Assembly: GCA_019415925.1 (NCBI GenBank) | Contig: DXYG01000035.1 | Location: forward strand, 1-24,663 | Direction of reading: 5' to 3' | DNA: 24,663 nucleotides | Source of the DNA: Clostridiales bacterium | GTDB taxonomy: Bacteria > Bacillota > Clostridia > Oscillospirales > Acutalibacteraceae | Shown here: in pieces, positions 15,351 through 21,840 of the stretch | Layout: every line of letters starts with the position of its first letter | How positions within the stretch are numbered: the first letter of the stretch is position 1 | Made by a program: the position numbers and the translations under genes | Notes under the pieces: generated by a model | What the model saw: the letters and a program-made list of their open reading frames with translations, nothing else | Databases searched by the model: none | Told to the model about the DNA's origin: nothing

Positions 15351-16204
15351 GAGTTATGATTATTTTGTAATGTTTAGTCAACCTTTAGAAACGGCTTTCT
15401 AATGCGGTTTTTGAGCAATCAAGTTTTGTGTTTCAAAGTGAACACTTGCTGTTTATTGTAGAAATAAACGGCAAATAAACGGCAAATAAACGGCAACTTT
15501 GTTTTGTCTGATATGGGGTATTCGTGAGCTTGTGAACGTGGACAATTTTGTCCGAGTTAGGGGTTTCTAAATTTTTAGAAAACGTATTTGTTTTTTGTCG
15601 GTATGATTTTTTTTACAGCAGGGAACAGGGCAATATACTTTCGCTCTATTTTGAGCTAAAGTATTTCTCTTTTGAATACATACGCTCTGTTTGCGCTTTA
15701 AAGGGGGCGTAGCAGGAAGAAACACACAAGGCATATACTTTCATTACTTCCGCAGATTCACTGCAAATACACAGCACAGGGCGCAGTAAAGGCAAAAGAA
15801 ACGTGCTTGCGGTACATAACGCAGTATTTAGTATTTTTTAGTATTGCACAACTGAAACAAGGCTTTTTGTGAATACGCCGTCCGTTATCGGCAGGCAATT
15901 AACAGAAACACAGCATTTTTGTTAATTCAAGCTATAAGCAAGTTAAATTTATAAGCGGTGTATATTCCTCAATTTTCAAAATAACGCCTTATTTCGCTTG
16001 TATGGCGTTTTATTCCGTAAATGTGAAATTACACTGCTGAACAATAAAAACGCTACAGAGGGCAATTCTCGGCTTGTGTGGGGCGTTTGTGCTTTGTTCT
16101 GATATGTGCAGCGGAATATATAAGCCTTGCGTTGCCGCTGAACCGTTCCATATTTCAGGACAAAGAAAAAGCAAGCCTATATTTCAAGACTTGCCGATAA
16201 TTAT
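15351..16204. other. Non-coding left end of the element
   Basis: I find no convincing gene in these 850 bp. They hold a triple 11-bp repeat at 15462-15494, a hairpin at 15637-15662 (ACTTTcGCTC with GAGCtAAAGT), a related ATATACTTTC word at about 15635 and 15735, and one copy of an 18-bp sequence repeated at 19032. Long non-coding ends with repeats are common at attachment sites. Confidence 0.5.
15462..15494. repeat. Three tandem 11-bp repeats near attL
   Basis: AAATAAACGGC occurs three times head to tail without gaps (15462, 15473, 15484), about 110 bp inside the element from the tRNA fragment. Short direct repeats at this distance are typical arm-type binding sites for tyrosine integrases or excisionases; that function is inferred. 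Confidence 0.7.
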
Positions 16205-16209
16205 TTATT
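16192..16209. repeat. 18-bp direct repeat, left copy
   Basis: TGCCGATAATTATTTATT is identical to 19032-19049. The right part overlaps the stop codon of the ribbon-helix-helix gene. The pair brackets the whole 2.8-kb cargo plus terS-like segment. Confidence 0.6.
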
Positions 16210-16411
16210 CCGTTGTGCTTGCCTTGTCACGCTCCATTTTTTCATCAATAGCCTTGTTTATAAAACCGTTCAGGCTTTCACCTCGGTTTTCTGCGTGAGC
16301 CTTTATTATATCCTTACGACCTTTTTTTACTTGTAGAGCTATACGGTCATAAGCCTTTGCATTATATTTGTTTTTCGCCCTTGTCTGCGGCGTTCCCTTT
16401 GTTTCTTCCAT
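16205..16411 (-). CDS. Small ribbon-helix-helix protein
   Basis: A 68-residue protein. A basic N-terminus (TRAKNKYNAKAYDRIALQVKKG) leads into a short beta strand and two helices (KDIIKAHAENRGESLNGFINKAIDEKMERD), the Arc/MetJ-type fold common in small DNA-binding regulators and antitoxins of Clostridial mobile elements. Its ATG overlaps the stop of the DUF2442 gene by one base (TAATG), so it is translated with it. It is a candidate autorepressor of the three-gene operon through the repeated motif at 17097-17179. No GGAGG site of its own is obvious, in line with coupling. Confidence 0.75.
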   Translation of the reverse strand: MEETKGTPQTRAKNKYNAKAYDRIALQVKKGRKDIIKAHAENRGESLNGFINKAIDEKMERDKASTTE

Positions 16412-16779
16412 TATATCACCGCCTTATATTCCGAAAGCGGTATGCTGTCAACATAACAGCTGTCGGGGCAAAGGTCAACCTTGTTATCCCAAACAACATT
16501 ACTGTCAACATTAGGGTCAATATCCCACGCTACATCGTGGCAATCGTCCACATATACACGCTTGAAGTTTTCATAATCTCTGAATGGGGTAAAAACGCCG
16601 CCCTTTGCAAGCGTTGATTTCATATCAAGCACACGCTTTTCGCCGTTTTCATAGGTCAGCAGAAGTGTAAAATCAGCCTGCGGAGTAACGGCAATCAGTT
16701 TTTTTCTGCCGCCTGCAAAGTATTCCGCCATAGGACGGTCAAAGCCTTTTGAAAGATAATATTCAACTGTATTCGGCAT
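16411..16779 (-). CDS. DUF2442 domain protein
   Basis: A 122-residue protein, middle gene of a minus-strand operon. The central part reads KKLIAVTPQADFTLLLTYENGEKRVLDMKS and then VFTPFRDYENFKRVYVDDCHDVAWDI, the pattern of DUF2442, a family found almost always next to DUF4160. The pair has been suggested as a toxin-antitoxin-like module, but I know no settled biochemistry. It begins 11 bp after the DUF4160 gene with a GGGGGAATATT leader. The C-terminus has two Cys (CPDSCYVD) not typical of the core domain. Confidence 0.8.
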   Translation of the reverse strand: MPNTVEYYLSKGFDRPMAEYFAGGRKKLIAVTPQADFTLLLTYENGEKRVLDMKSTLAKGGVFTPFRDYENFKRVYVDDCHDVAWDIDPNVDSNVVWDNKVDLCPDSCYVDSIPLSEYKAVI

Positions 16780-16790
16780 AATATTCCCCC

Positions 16791-17051
16791 TTACTTTAAA
16801 GGCTCTATAGCAAATAATTCCTGCTGGTCAGCGGCAAGCTCCCAATTTTCTTTTAATTCCTCTTGGTGGAAAGCCGCCCACCCTAAAAGCATTTTAAGCT
16901 GTTTGTTCGGCATTGTACCCTCTAATACTTCAATATCGTTTATTGATACAATTACTTCGTTGTCACCGTACTTTGCGTGAAAGTGCGGCGGCATATGGTC
17001 ACGCCAATTTATATAGATTTTTATTCCTCTGAACATACATATTGTCGGCAT
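16791..17051 (-). CDS. DUF4160 domain protein
   Basis: An 86-residue protein, first gene of the operon. It shows the DUF4160 pattern: MPTICMFRGIKIYINWRDH, then PPHFHAKYGDNEVIVSI and LKMLLGWAAFHQEELKENW. The conserved PPHFHA and the partner DUF2442 support a toxin-antitoxin or defence-related module, function unproven. I start it at 17051, where the family homology starts and GAGGG lies about ten bases upstream; the frame is open to 17138, but that extension would run through the promoter. It is driven by a TTGCAT-N17-TATAAT promoter on the minus strand. Confidence 0.82.
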   Translation of the reverse strand: MPTICMFRGIKIYINWRDHMPPHFHAKYGDNEVIVSINDIEVLEGTMPNKQLKMLLGWAAFHQEELKENWELAADQQELFAIEPLK

Positions 17052-17079
17052 AAATATAATACCCTCTTTCTTTAAGTAT

Positions 17080-17108
17080 ATTATAACACATTTATTATAC
17101 GTATGCAA
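17080..17108 (-). promoter_or_regulatory. Promoter of the DUF4160-DUF2442-RHH operon
   Basis: Minus strand: TTGCAT at 17108-17103, 17-bp spacer, TATAAT at 17085-17080. The -35 box lies inside the first copy of the repeated motif (17097-17110). Confidence 0.75.
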
Positions 17109-17179
17109 GTATAAAAATACACAAATATACGTGTGCAAGTTTGTTTATTATGCCTATTGAAATATACGTACACACGTAT
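17097..17179. promoter_or_regulatory. Three-copy operator motif shared by divergent promoters
   Basis: ATACGTATGCAAGT at 17097-17110, ATACGTGTGCAAGT at 17127-17140 and an inverted copy within ATACGTACACACGTAT at 17164-17179. Copy 1 covers the -35 of the minus promoter and copy 3 fills the spacer of the plus promoter, so one regulator could control both units. The RHH protein is the nearest candidate. Confidence 0.6.
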
Positions 17180-17185
17180 TATAAT
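17157..17185 (+). promoter_or_regulatory. Promoter of the HIRAN gene
   Basis: TTGAAA at 17157-17162, exactly 17 bases, then TATAAT at 17180-17185, about 34 bp before the start codon. The spacer is occupied by the palindromic ATACGT...ACGTAT motif. Confidence 0.8.
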
Positions 17186-17218
17186 ATAAGTACAGAGTTA
17201 AGGAAAGGGGCGTTACAG

Positions 17219-17650
17219 ATGAAACGCACACAGCACAGCAAGGTTATGACAATAGCAAACAAGCTTGTAAAGCAGGGCTATAACAGAGCTAATGCAATGG
17301 TGAAAGCGTGGGTGCTTGTCAAGCTCCCGAACATCTGCACAAAGGTTGCAGGCGTGACCTACGGCAAACGTCAGCAGGCTATTGAGCACCTTACACACTA
17401 TCGCCCCGAAAACATCAGAATAAGCCTTTACCGGGATAAGGCAAACGCATATGACCGCAACGCAGTTGCAGTTATAGCAACCGTAAAGGGCAAAGGCTCG
17501 TATACAATGGGTTATCTTCCGAAAGCTCTGGCGGCGTTCATAGCTCCGCTTATGGACGCAGGACGTACAATCACAAGCCGCCTTGCAAGTATCAGAGGAA
17601 CAAATGAGCCGTACTTAAATTACGGACTTGGAATAGAGGTGAGAATATAA
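17219..17650 (+). CDS. HIRAN domain protein
   Basis: A 143-residue protein whose middle and C-terminal part is a HIRAN domain: VAGVTYGKRQQAIEHL, then ISLYRDKANAYDRNAVAVIA and MGYLPKALAAFIAPLMDAG. In eukaryotic HLTF this fold binds DNA 3' ends; bacterial stand-alone forms are found in mobile elements and prophages and may sense or handle DNA ends. The N-terminal 40 residues are basic and helical. AAGGAAAGGGG precedes the ATG at 17219. It is divergent from the DUF4160 operon and shares its control region, so it is likely part of the same cargo module. Confidence 0.8.
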   Translation: MKRTQHSKVMTIANKLVKQGYNRANAMVKAWVLVKLPNICTKVAGVTYGKRQQAIEHLTHYRPENIRISLYRDKANAYDRNAVAVIATVKGKGSYTMGYLPKALAAFIAPLMDAGRTITSRLASIRGTNEPYLNYGLGIEVRI

Positions 17651-17902
17651 ACAACATAAAGCATTGCGAAAAAGAAAACGCCCTTGTAAAAACCGACCAA
17701 AGCACTACAAGGGCAACACCGCAACACATATCGGAGCGGATAAGTATATTATAGCTTTTCTGCTCCGAAAATGCAAGCACGGAACACAAAGACCGTTTGA
17801 CACAGGGTGCATAAATGCAACGCCGCTGTATTACCGCCATATCGTGCTTAAGCACGGTAGTAATGCGGCGGCAATATAAAATTACATAAGGAGCGAAAAG
17901 CA
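17651..17902. other. Structured intergenic segment with two long hairpins
   Basis: Two inverted repeats stand out. The first is GCCCTTGTA (17680-17688) with TACAAGGGC (17706-17714). The second is a nested structure at 17822-17869 with arms GCCGC/GCGGC and ATTAC/GTAAT around the perfect palindrome CGTGCTTAAGCACG (17843-17856). Neither is followed by a T tract. A TTG-started frame of 71 codons crosses the area, but its content looks dictated by the repeats, so I do not call a gene. Confidence 0.5.
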
Positions 17903-18157
17903 ATGATACAATGGGATAAATTCTATCCGACAGTTTACGAAACCGAACTCGCTAAAAAAGTATTTACTAAATCTTTGGAAGAAAACTATCTTGACTATGT
18001 AAACGGTGATATGTCAGCAAGAACCGTTATAAGCATAGCAATTACAGAAGTTTGGACAGCAGGAAAGAAATATCAGGATAAACACAACAGAGCATTGAAA
18101 GGAGCGAATAACAATGGACTTATCACAACAAACAATGGAAATTGTGAACGCAATTAA
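17903..18157 (+). CDS. Small hypothetical protein
   Basis: An 84-residue protein with an AAGGAGCG site before the ATG. It is acidic and helical over the first 60 residues (FYPTVYETELAKKVF, SARTVISIAITEVWTAGKK) with no motif I recognise; the last 20 residues are polar and Asn-rich. It overlaps the next small gene by 44 bp. Located among the plus-strand accessory genes of the element, near attL. Confidence 0.65.
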   Translation: MIQWDKFYPTVYETELAKKVFTKSLEENYLDYVNGDMSARTVISIAITEVWTAGKKYQDKHNRALKGANNNGLITTNNGNCERN

Positions 18158-18260
18158 AAATCTGCCGCCTGAAATAGTGGAGCAGGACAGATTGAACATT
18201 GTCGGACATCAGGACATAGAAACAGGCAACGAATACATTGTGCTATGGGTTCAGAAATAA
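18114..18260 (+). CDS. Very small hypothetical protein (48 aa)
   Basis: Begins with MDLSQQTMEIVNAIKNL and ends IVLWVQK. A good AAAGGAGCG site lies seven bases before the ATG, inside the 3' end of the previous gene, which it overlaps by 44 bp. A terminator follows directly. The function is unknown; the position suggests it is the last gene of a two-gene accessory operon. Confidence 0.6.
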   Translation: MDLSQQTMEIVNAIKNLPPEIVEQDRLNIVGHQDIETGNEYIVLWVQK

Positions 18261-18269
18261 AAGAAACAG

Positions 18270-18299
18270 CAGCGGCGTAACAACCGCTGTTTTCTTTTT
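18270..18299 (+). terminator. Terminator of the plus-strand accessory genes
   Basis: CAGCGG-cgtaacaa-CCGCTG, then TTTTCTTTTT. It lies ten bases after the 48-aa gene and separates it from the convergent terS-like gene. Confidence 0.8.
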
Positions 18300-18384
18300 A
18301 GGGGGGTTACTTTTGTTACCATACTTTTTAGGGTAGCCGAAACAGCCGAATGTTTTCGGGGCGGTAAAATGGTAAATAAAGCTT

Positions 18385-18750
18385 CTATTCATATTCGTTT
18401 AGCTGTGTCAAAATATCATCAAGTTTTGACTGCTCGGCGGCTATTGTGCCGTTCACGTTTATGTTGTCGCTCGGCTTAAATCCTGTGCGGTCAAGAATAT
18501 CCTTTGCGGCTGAAAATCTCACGTTGTCGCTTTCAGACTTCAACAGATTTTCCATTGTTTTAACAGCCTTTGGCGCAAGCGTTTGAACGCATATGCGCAA
18601 CTGTTTTGAAAGCTCTGCGGCAAATTCTTCGTCTTTCTTCCAATTGCATATTGTCTGCTCGCTGATTTTAAGCTCCCTTGCAATCTGCGCTTGCGTATAG
18701 CTTCCGCAAACAAGCATTTCTATGCACTTTTTCTGCTTCGGTTTTAGCAT
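18385..18750 (-). CDS. phBC6A51-type HTH protein, terminase small subunit-like
   Basis: A 121-residue protein. An N-terminal helix-turn-helix (about 16-40: GSYTQAQIARELKISEQTI) is followed by a helical region ending in AAKDILDRTGFKP (81-93), a signature of small terminase subunits and of the phBC6A51 family, then a short acidic tail. Small terminases recognise packaging sites on phage DNA. Here no large terminase is present; PICIs carry a lone terS to redirect helper-phage packaging to their own DNA. A purely regulatory role remains possible. TCGAGGTGATATT precedes the ATG. It lies at the end of the minus-strand set, as terS does in SaPIs. Confidence 0.68.
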   Translation of the reverse strand: MLKPKQKKCIEMLVCGSYTQAQIARELKISEQTICNWKKDEEFAAELSKQLRICVQTLAPKAVKTMENLLKSESDNVRFSAAKDILDRTGFKPSDNINVNGTIAAEQSKLDDILTQLNEYE

Positions 18751-19083
18751 AATATCACCTCGATTTATTAAAAATATTTAAAACTTTATCGCTGTTTTGT
18801 GCCTGTTTTCGCCGCTTTTAGGGGCGTATTGCGACATTTTTATATAATAATATAAACTGTCAAAGTGCAGATAAAATGGGAATATGGGGCGTTTTTGACG
18901 AAAAAAATTCCTCGGGCGCACGAGGCGGCTGTTTTGTCGGGTCTGTATTCGTTATCTTTCCAGAGAAAAAAACGCTTATTTTTTGACGGGGGGCAGTACC
19001 GCAATTCACAATGAAATTTTTGTTGTGCCGCTGCCGATAATTATTTATTTATCGTTAATTGTAAAATAATTTACTGTTCATTA
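18751..19083. other. Gap between terS-like gene and replication operon
   Basis: No gene is visible. Holds a small hairpin CCTCG-ggcgca-CGAGG (18910-18925) with TTTT soon after it, two related words (GGGGCGTATTGCGAC, GGGGCGTTTTTGACG) and the right copy of the 18-bp direct repeat. A TTGACA lies on the minus strand near 18860, but no well-spaced -10 box follows. A replication origin or packaging site could lie here; nothing proves it. Confidence 0.4.
19032..19049. repeat. 18-bp direct repeat, right copy
   Basis: TGCCGATAATTATTTATT, identical to 16192-16209 and in the same orientation. It lies just after the gene end at 19084 of the replication operon, in transcription order. Confidence 0.6.
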
Positions 19084-19287
19084 TTAAAGCGTGCTTTTTA
19101 TTTCATCAAGTTTTTTTATAAGCTGTTGCATTTTAATGATTTCTAACGCTTGATTAAATGTTAAGCCGTAAATTTCGGGTTCTTCATCTTCCGGAGTACT
19201 ATAAAAAATTTTGCGGCTTTCTTTACGAAGTCTATTAGCGGCTTTCGCAATGTTGAGTTCTTCAACAAGGTTTTCTGAATATATCAT
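19084..19287 (-). CDS. Small hypothetical protein of the replication operon
   Basis: A 67-residue, mostly helical and charged protein (NLVEELNIAKAANRLRKESRK, then LTFNQALEIIKMQQLIKKLDEIK), possibly a coiled coil. An AAAGGA site lies about ten bases before the ATG. It follows the helicase gene by 64 bp in the same direction and is probably co-transcribed. I do not recognise a family. Confidence 0.6.
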   Translation of the reverse strand: MIYSENLVEELNIAKAANRLRKESRKIFYSTPEDEEPEIYGLTFNQALEIIKMQQLIKKLDEIKSTL

Positions 19288-19310
19288 ATTTCAATAGTCC
19301 TTTCATAAAA

Positions 19311-19379
19311 TTAAAATGGCAAATTATCTGTGTCGGGTGTGCTGTTGTTTCTCAACATTCCGTAAATGTTTGAAATCTG
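19311..19379 (-). other. Alternative C-terminus in -1 frame with SSB-like DNLPF tip
   Basis: In the -1 frame relative to the helicase, 22 codons are open across and beyond its stop and end RNNSTPDTDNLPF before TAA. The Asp-rich, Pro-Phe-ending tip is the hallmark of SSB C-termini, which dock replication partners. Either the helicase has suffered a late frameshift or this is a remnant. I see no canonical slippery heptamer. Confidence 0.4.
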
Positions 19380-20575
19380 CCGTTAAAATTCATTTTTATA
19401 ATTCCTGTTTCGCCGAATTTATTTTTTTCAATCATCAGCGTTGTTTCTTCGGGGCTGTAGCCTGCTGACTTGTCCTGCGCATATGGACGAAAAAGCATAA
19501 GAATATAATCTCCGTCTTGTTCAAGTCCTCCGCTTTCTTTAAGGTCAGCCATTGTCGGCTGCTTTACTTTTTCGGAGCGTTTTAGTTGTGATAACAGGAT
19601 AATACAACTATGTGTACGCTTTGCAATGCTTTTTAATTCTGACGATATATAATCAATCTGCGCCCTCTTGCTGTCACCGCTGAATTTTTTCATAGTCTGC
19701 ACTATCTGCACATAATCAATTATCACAACGTCAGGATTTTCACTTGCTATATTACTGCAAATAGCTTCAACCGTACCTATGTTGTCAATTATTTCAAGAT
19801 TATTCTGCACAGCCTCGTTGTTCAGGAAATTACTTATTACATTCCTGTCCTTTTCTCCTATTTTTCCGTTAAAACAAGAATATGGGATTTTACATTCAGC
19901 GGAAAGCAGTTTGTCGATTATCATCTTTGCCGTCATTTCAAGAGTGAAAAACATAACCTTTTTATCGTGTAATGCAAGGTTTGACGCAATATTGAGCGCA
20001 AATGTAGTTTTTCCGACTGACGGTCTTGCCCCGATTATTGATAATGTACCTCGTTGCAATCCTTTTGTTGTTCCGTCAAGTTTAGGAAAGTATGTAAACA
20101 TAACATCTCTCGGTTTGTTGAGCTGTGTAATATATTCGCTGTAAATGCTCTTTCTGTTATCGGCTTCATCAACAGAAAAGGCTTGCGCCGCAAAATCAGC
20201 TATTCTTGACAATTTTTCGTGATTCAGGGAATTATCAAGTATTGCAAGCTTGCAAGCTTCACAAAGGTAACTTTTTTCCGCTGATTCTATAAGTATTTTT
20301 AAATGCTCTTCAAAGGGAGTTGTTTTTAATACCGAGTTAGAACAATTGATAATTTCTTCCCTGCAATCAATAGGTAATTCAGACGAAACAAGTGCCGTAT
20401 CAATGGTTTTTCTTTCCTTGTACACTTTAACAAGTGTATTGAATATATCCTTGTGCGTTACATCATCAAACAAATCAGCTGAAATTATTGACATCTTATC
20501 TGCGTATTTTTCGGGGAACATCATCAAACAGCCGAGTATCATCTGCTCATTAAGGTAATAATCAAAATCGGACAT
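19352..20575 (-). CDS. DnaB-type replicative helicase of the element
   Basis: A 407-residue RecA-fold helicase. An N-terminal helical DnaB domain (about 5-130) is followed by the motor domain: Walker A GARPSVGKT (182-190), Walker B VVIIDYVQ (283-290), sensor region IILLSQLKR and the DLKESGGLEQDGD segment (344-356). It unwinds DNA at the fork and is loaded by the initiator encoded upstream. Its ATG lies one base after the stop of that gene (TGA-G-ATG), with GAGGAGG inside it, so they are coupled. Slightly shorter than host DnaB (about 440-450). The C-terminus ends FTEC, while a longer SSB-like tail is open in the -1 frame. Confidence 0.9.
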   Translation of the reverse strand: MSDFDYYLNEQMILGCLMMFPEKYADKMSIISADLFDDVTHKDIFNTLVKVYKERKTIDTALVSSELPIDCREEIINCSNSVLKTTPFEEHLKILIESAEKSYLCEACKLAILDNSLNHEKLSRIADFAAQAFSVDEADNRKSIYSEYITQLNKPRDVMFTYFPKLDGTTKGLQRGTLSIIGARPSVGKTTFALNIASNLALHDKKVMFFTLEMTAKMIIDKLLSAECKIPYSCFNGKIGEKDRNVISNFLNNEAVQNNLEIIDNIGTVEAICSNIASENPDVVIIDYVQIVQTMKKFSGDSKRAQIDYISSELKSIAKRTHSCIILLSQLKRSEKVKQPTMADLKESGGLEQDGDYILMLFRPYAQDKSAGYSPEETTLMIEKNKFGETGIIKMNFNGRFQTFTEC

Positions 20576-20576
20576 C

Positions 20577-21341
20577 TCAAACCTCCTCGCCGTAGTTGTA
20601 ACCGTTTTCTATAACCTTGTAGCCTGCAAAAATGTTATTCTGTACAGCAGCAGAAGTATTCAAATAGCTTTCAAACTTATTCCCGAACAGAGTTTCAGGA
20701 CGAAGATATTTTGAATAATCTGTATTCAGCCATTCACTGCACTTTGTATCAATAACCTTTTTAAAGTCCTCAACAGTGTAACCCTCGTTTAGCCTTGCGT
20801 TAATATGCTTTTGAGTGGTTTTAGTAGTCGGCTTGTAGTTTGTTCTCGCTTTCTGATTGAGATAAGATATTATTTCTTTGATTTCAGAAATATGTATAGT
20901 CGGGCTTTGCTCGACAATATTATTTATATTATCTTTACTTATCTTATCTTGTGCGGACATTCGGTTGTCGGTTGGTTGACAAGTGGTTGTCAGTTGGTTG
21001 TCAACCTCTGAATATACACCGTTGTTAAGTGTCAATAAGGCTTTTTCCGTTTTGAAAAAAGTATCTTTTTTACGGTCTTTTCTAATGCTGTTGTGTAAAT
21101 TCCAATGTGTAATTACAATTATTCCGCTGTCAAAGCAGATAACAAAGCCTTTAGCAATAAGCAATTTTAAATCATCTTCGTTACAGCCTGTTGCCCTTAC
21201 AATGCGTTTAGGACTGCTTACAAATCCTTCGTCATCTGCGTGTAACCCTAAATGAAAGTATAGAGCCTGTGCAGACAAAGACATTTCTAAAAATAAATCG
21301 CTGTCAGTAATAGTGTTAGAAAACATTCTGTGATTTCCCAA
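20577..21341 (-). CDS. Phage replication initiator/replisome organiser
   Basis: A 254-residue protein. The N-terminus (about 1-95) is a winged-helix replisome-organiser type domain (SLSAQALYFHLGLHADDEGF, SSPKRIVRATGCNEDDL, IVITHWNLHNSIRKDR). A variable linker with Thr and Asn leads to a C-terminal phage domain (about 155-228: ISYLNQKARTNYKPTTK, HINARLNEGYTVEDFK, WLNTDYSKYLRPETLFG) of the Phg_2220_C type. Such proteins bind the origin and load the helicase encoded next. The start is TTG at 21341 with GAGGTGG upstream, eleven bases after the previous stop; the ATG five codons later is the alternative. Confidence 0.85.
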   Translation of the reverse strand: MGNHRMFSNTITDSDLFLEMSLSAQALYFHLGLHADDEGFVSSPKRIVRATGCNEDDLKLLIAKGFVICFDSGIIVITHWNLHNSIRKDRKKDTFFKTEKALLTLNNGVYSEVDNQLTTTCQPTDNRMSAQDKISKDNINNIVEQSPTIHISEIKEIISYLNQKARTNYKPTTKTTQKHINARLNEGYTVEDFKKVIDTKCSEWLNTDYSKYLRPETLFGNKFESYLNTSAAVQNNIFAGYKVIENGYNYGEEV

Positions 21342-21352
21342 ATTCCCACCTC

Positions 21353-21628
21353 TTAAACAATACGTCTAATGCCGTTCACATCGGCAGCGGCGTTGCTATG
21401 TACCTGAAATTTTTCCGCAGTCGGATTCTGCAAATATTCAAGCAGTAAATCAAAATTAATTAACAGCTTGCGCCCTGCCTGCACACGTGGCAGAACACCC
21501 GATAATGCAAGTTGGCGAATGTGGTATTCAGTCACTGCTGTGTTCGGGTCAATTCTTTTCATTTCCTTTGCGGCTTCCGCAACGGTGCGCATACGTGGTA
21601 TGTAAAAGTTTGTTGTTTTATCAATCAT
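21353..21628 (-). CDS. Excisionase-like HTH DNA-binding protein
   Basis: A 91-residue protein with a MerR/Xis-like winged helix: RTVAEAAKEMKRIDPNTAVTEYHIRQLALSG, then VLPRVQAGRKLLINFDLLLEYLQN, the wing-and-helix ending common in excisionases and phage HTH adaptors. It probably assists excision or activates the operon. AAAAAGGAGCG lies before the ATG. It precedes the replication initiator by 11 bp. On its upstream side lies a region with a plus-strand promoter directed away from it. Confidence 0.75.
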   Translation of the reverse strand: MIDKTTNFYIPRMRTVAEAAKEMKRIDPNTAVTEYHIRQLALSGVLPRVQAGRKLLINFDLLLEYLQNPTAEKFQVHSNAAADVNGIRRIV

Positions 21629-21723
21629 TATTTTTTCGCTCCTTTTTGTAAATTAAAATAGCTTTCATATAAGCGTGTTAAATCTCGAAAAGTTGTATAA
21701 AAATATGCAATTTCATAAAATAA

Positions 21724-21752
21724 TTTACAAAAAAACTTTATTATGCTATAAT
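21724..21752 (+). promoter_or_regulatory. Extended consensus promoter inside the minus-strand operon
   Basis: TTTACA at 21724-21729, 17 bases, TATAAT at 21747-21752, with an extended -10 (TGC before it). It points right, against the operon. No plus-strand gene follows before a terminator 45 bases later. Confidence 0.8.
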
Positions 21753-21758
21753 AGAATA

Positions 21759-21840
21759 AAGTTGTAAACTATTTTTCGTGGGTTTTCAGCTTTAGCCGTT
21801 GACTATTTGTGGTGATTTAGTCAACGGCGTTTCTTTTTTA
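21759..21840 (+). ncRNA. Candidate 80-nt antisense/regulatory RNA
   Basis: Predicted transcript from the promoter at 21724-21752 to a terminator made of the perfect 11-bp stem GCCGTTGACTA/TAGTCAACGGC (21795-21805, 21818-21828) and TTTCTTTTTT. The first 35 nt are unstructured (single-stranded, U-rich). It is antisense to the last 16 codons of the 123-aa minus-strand gene and upstream of the excisionase-like gene. No reading frame with a ribosome binding site fits in it. Start and end are predicted, not measured. Small RNAs control immunity or copy number in several satellites and plasmids, which makes a regulatory role plausible. Confidence 0.6.

Noticed and set aside
15082..15381. Minus-strand reading frame of 99 codons over the tRNA-Thr fragment
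   Set aside because: The SRSRVQVPSSAP-like string is the translation of a tRNA T arm; the rest is the duplicated terminator.
15462..15494. Possible CRISPR array
   Set aside because: Repeats are only 11 bp with no spacers and no cas gene nearby.
16074..16298. Plus-strand frame of 74 codons
   Set aside because: Overlaps the ribbon-helix-helix gene on the other strand and has no family resemblance.
17664..17879. Plus-strand frame of 71 codons from a TTG
   Set aside because: No ribosome binding site, and the codons run through two long inverted repeats; the composition is better explained by structure.
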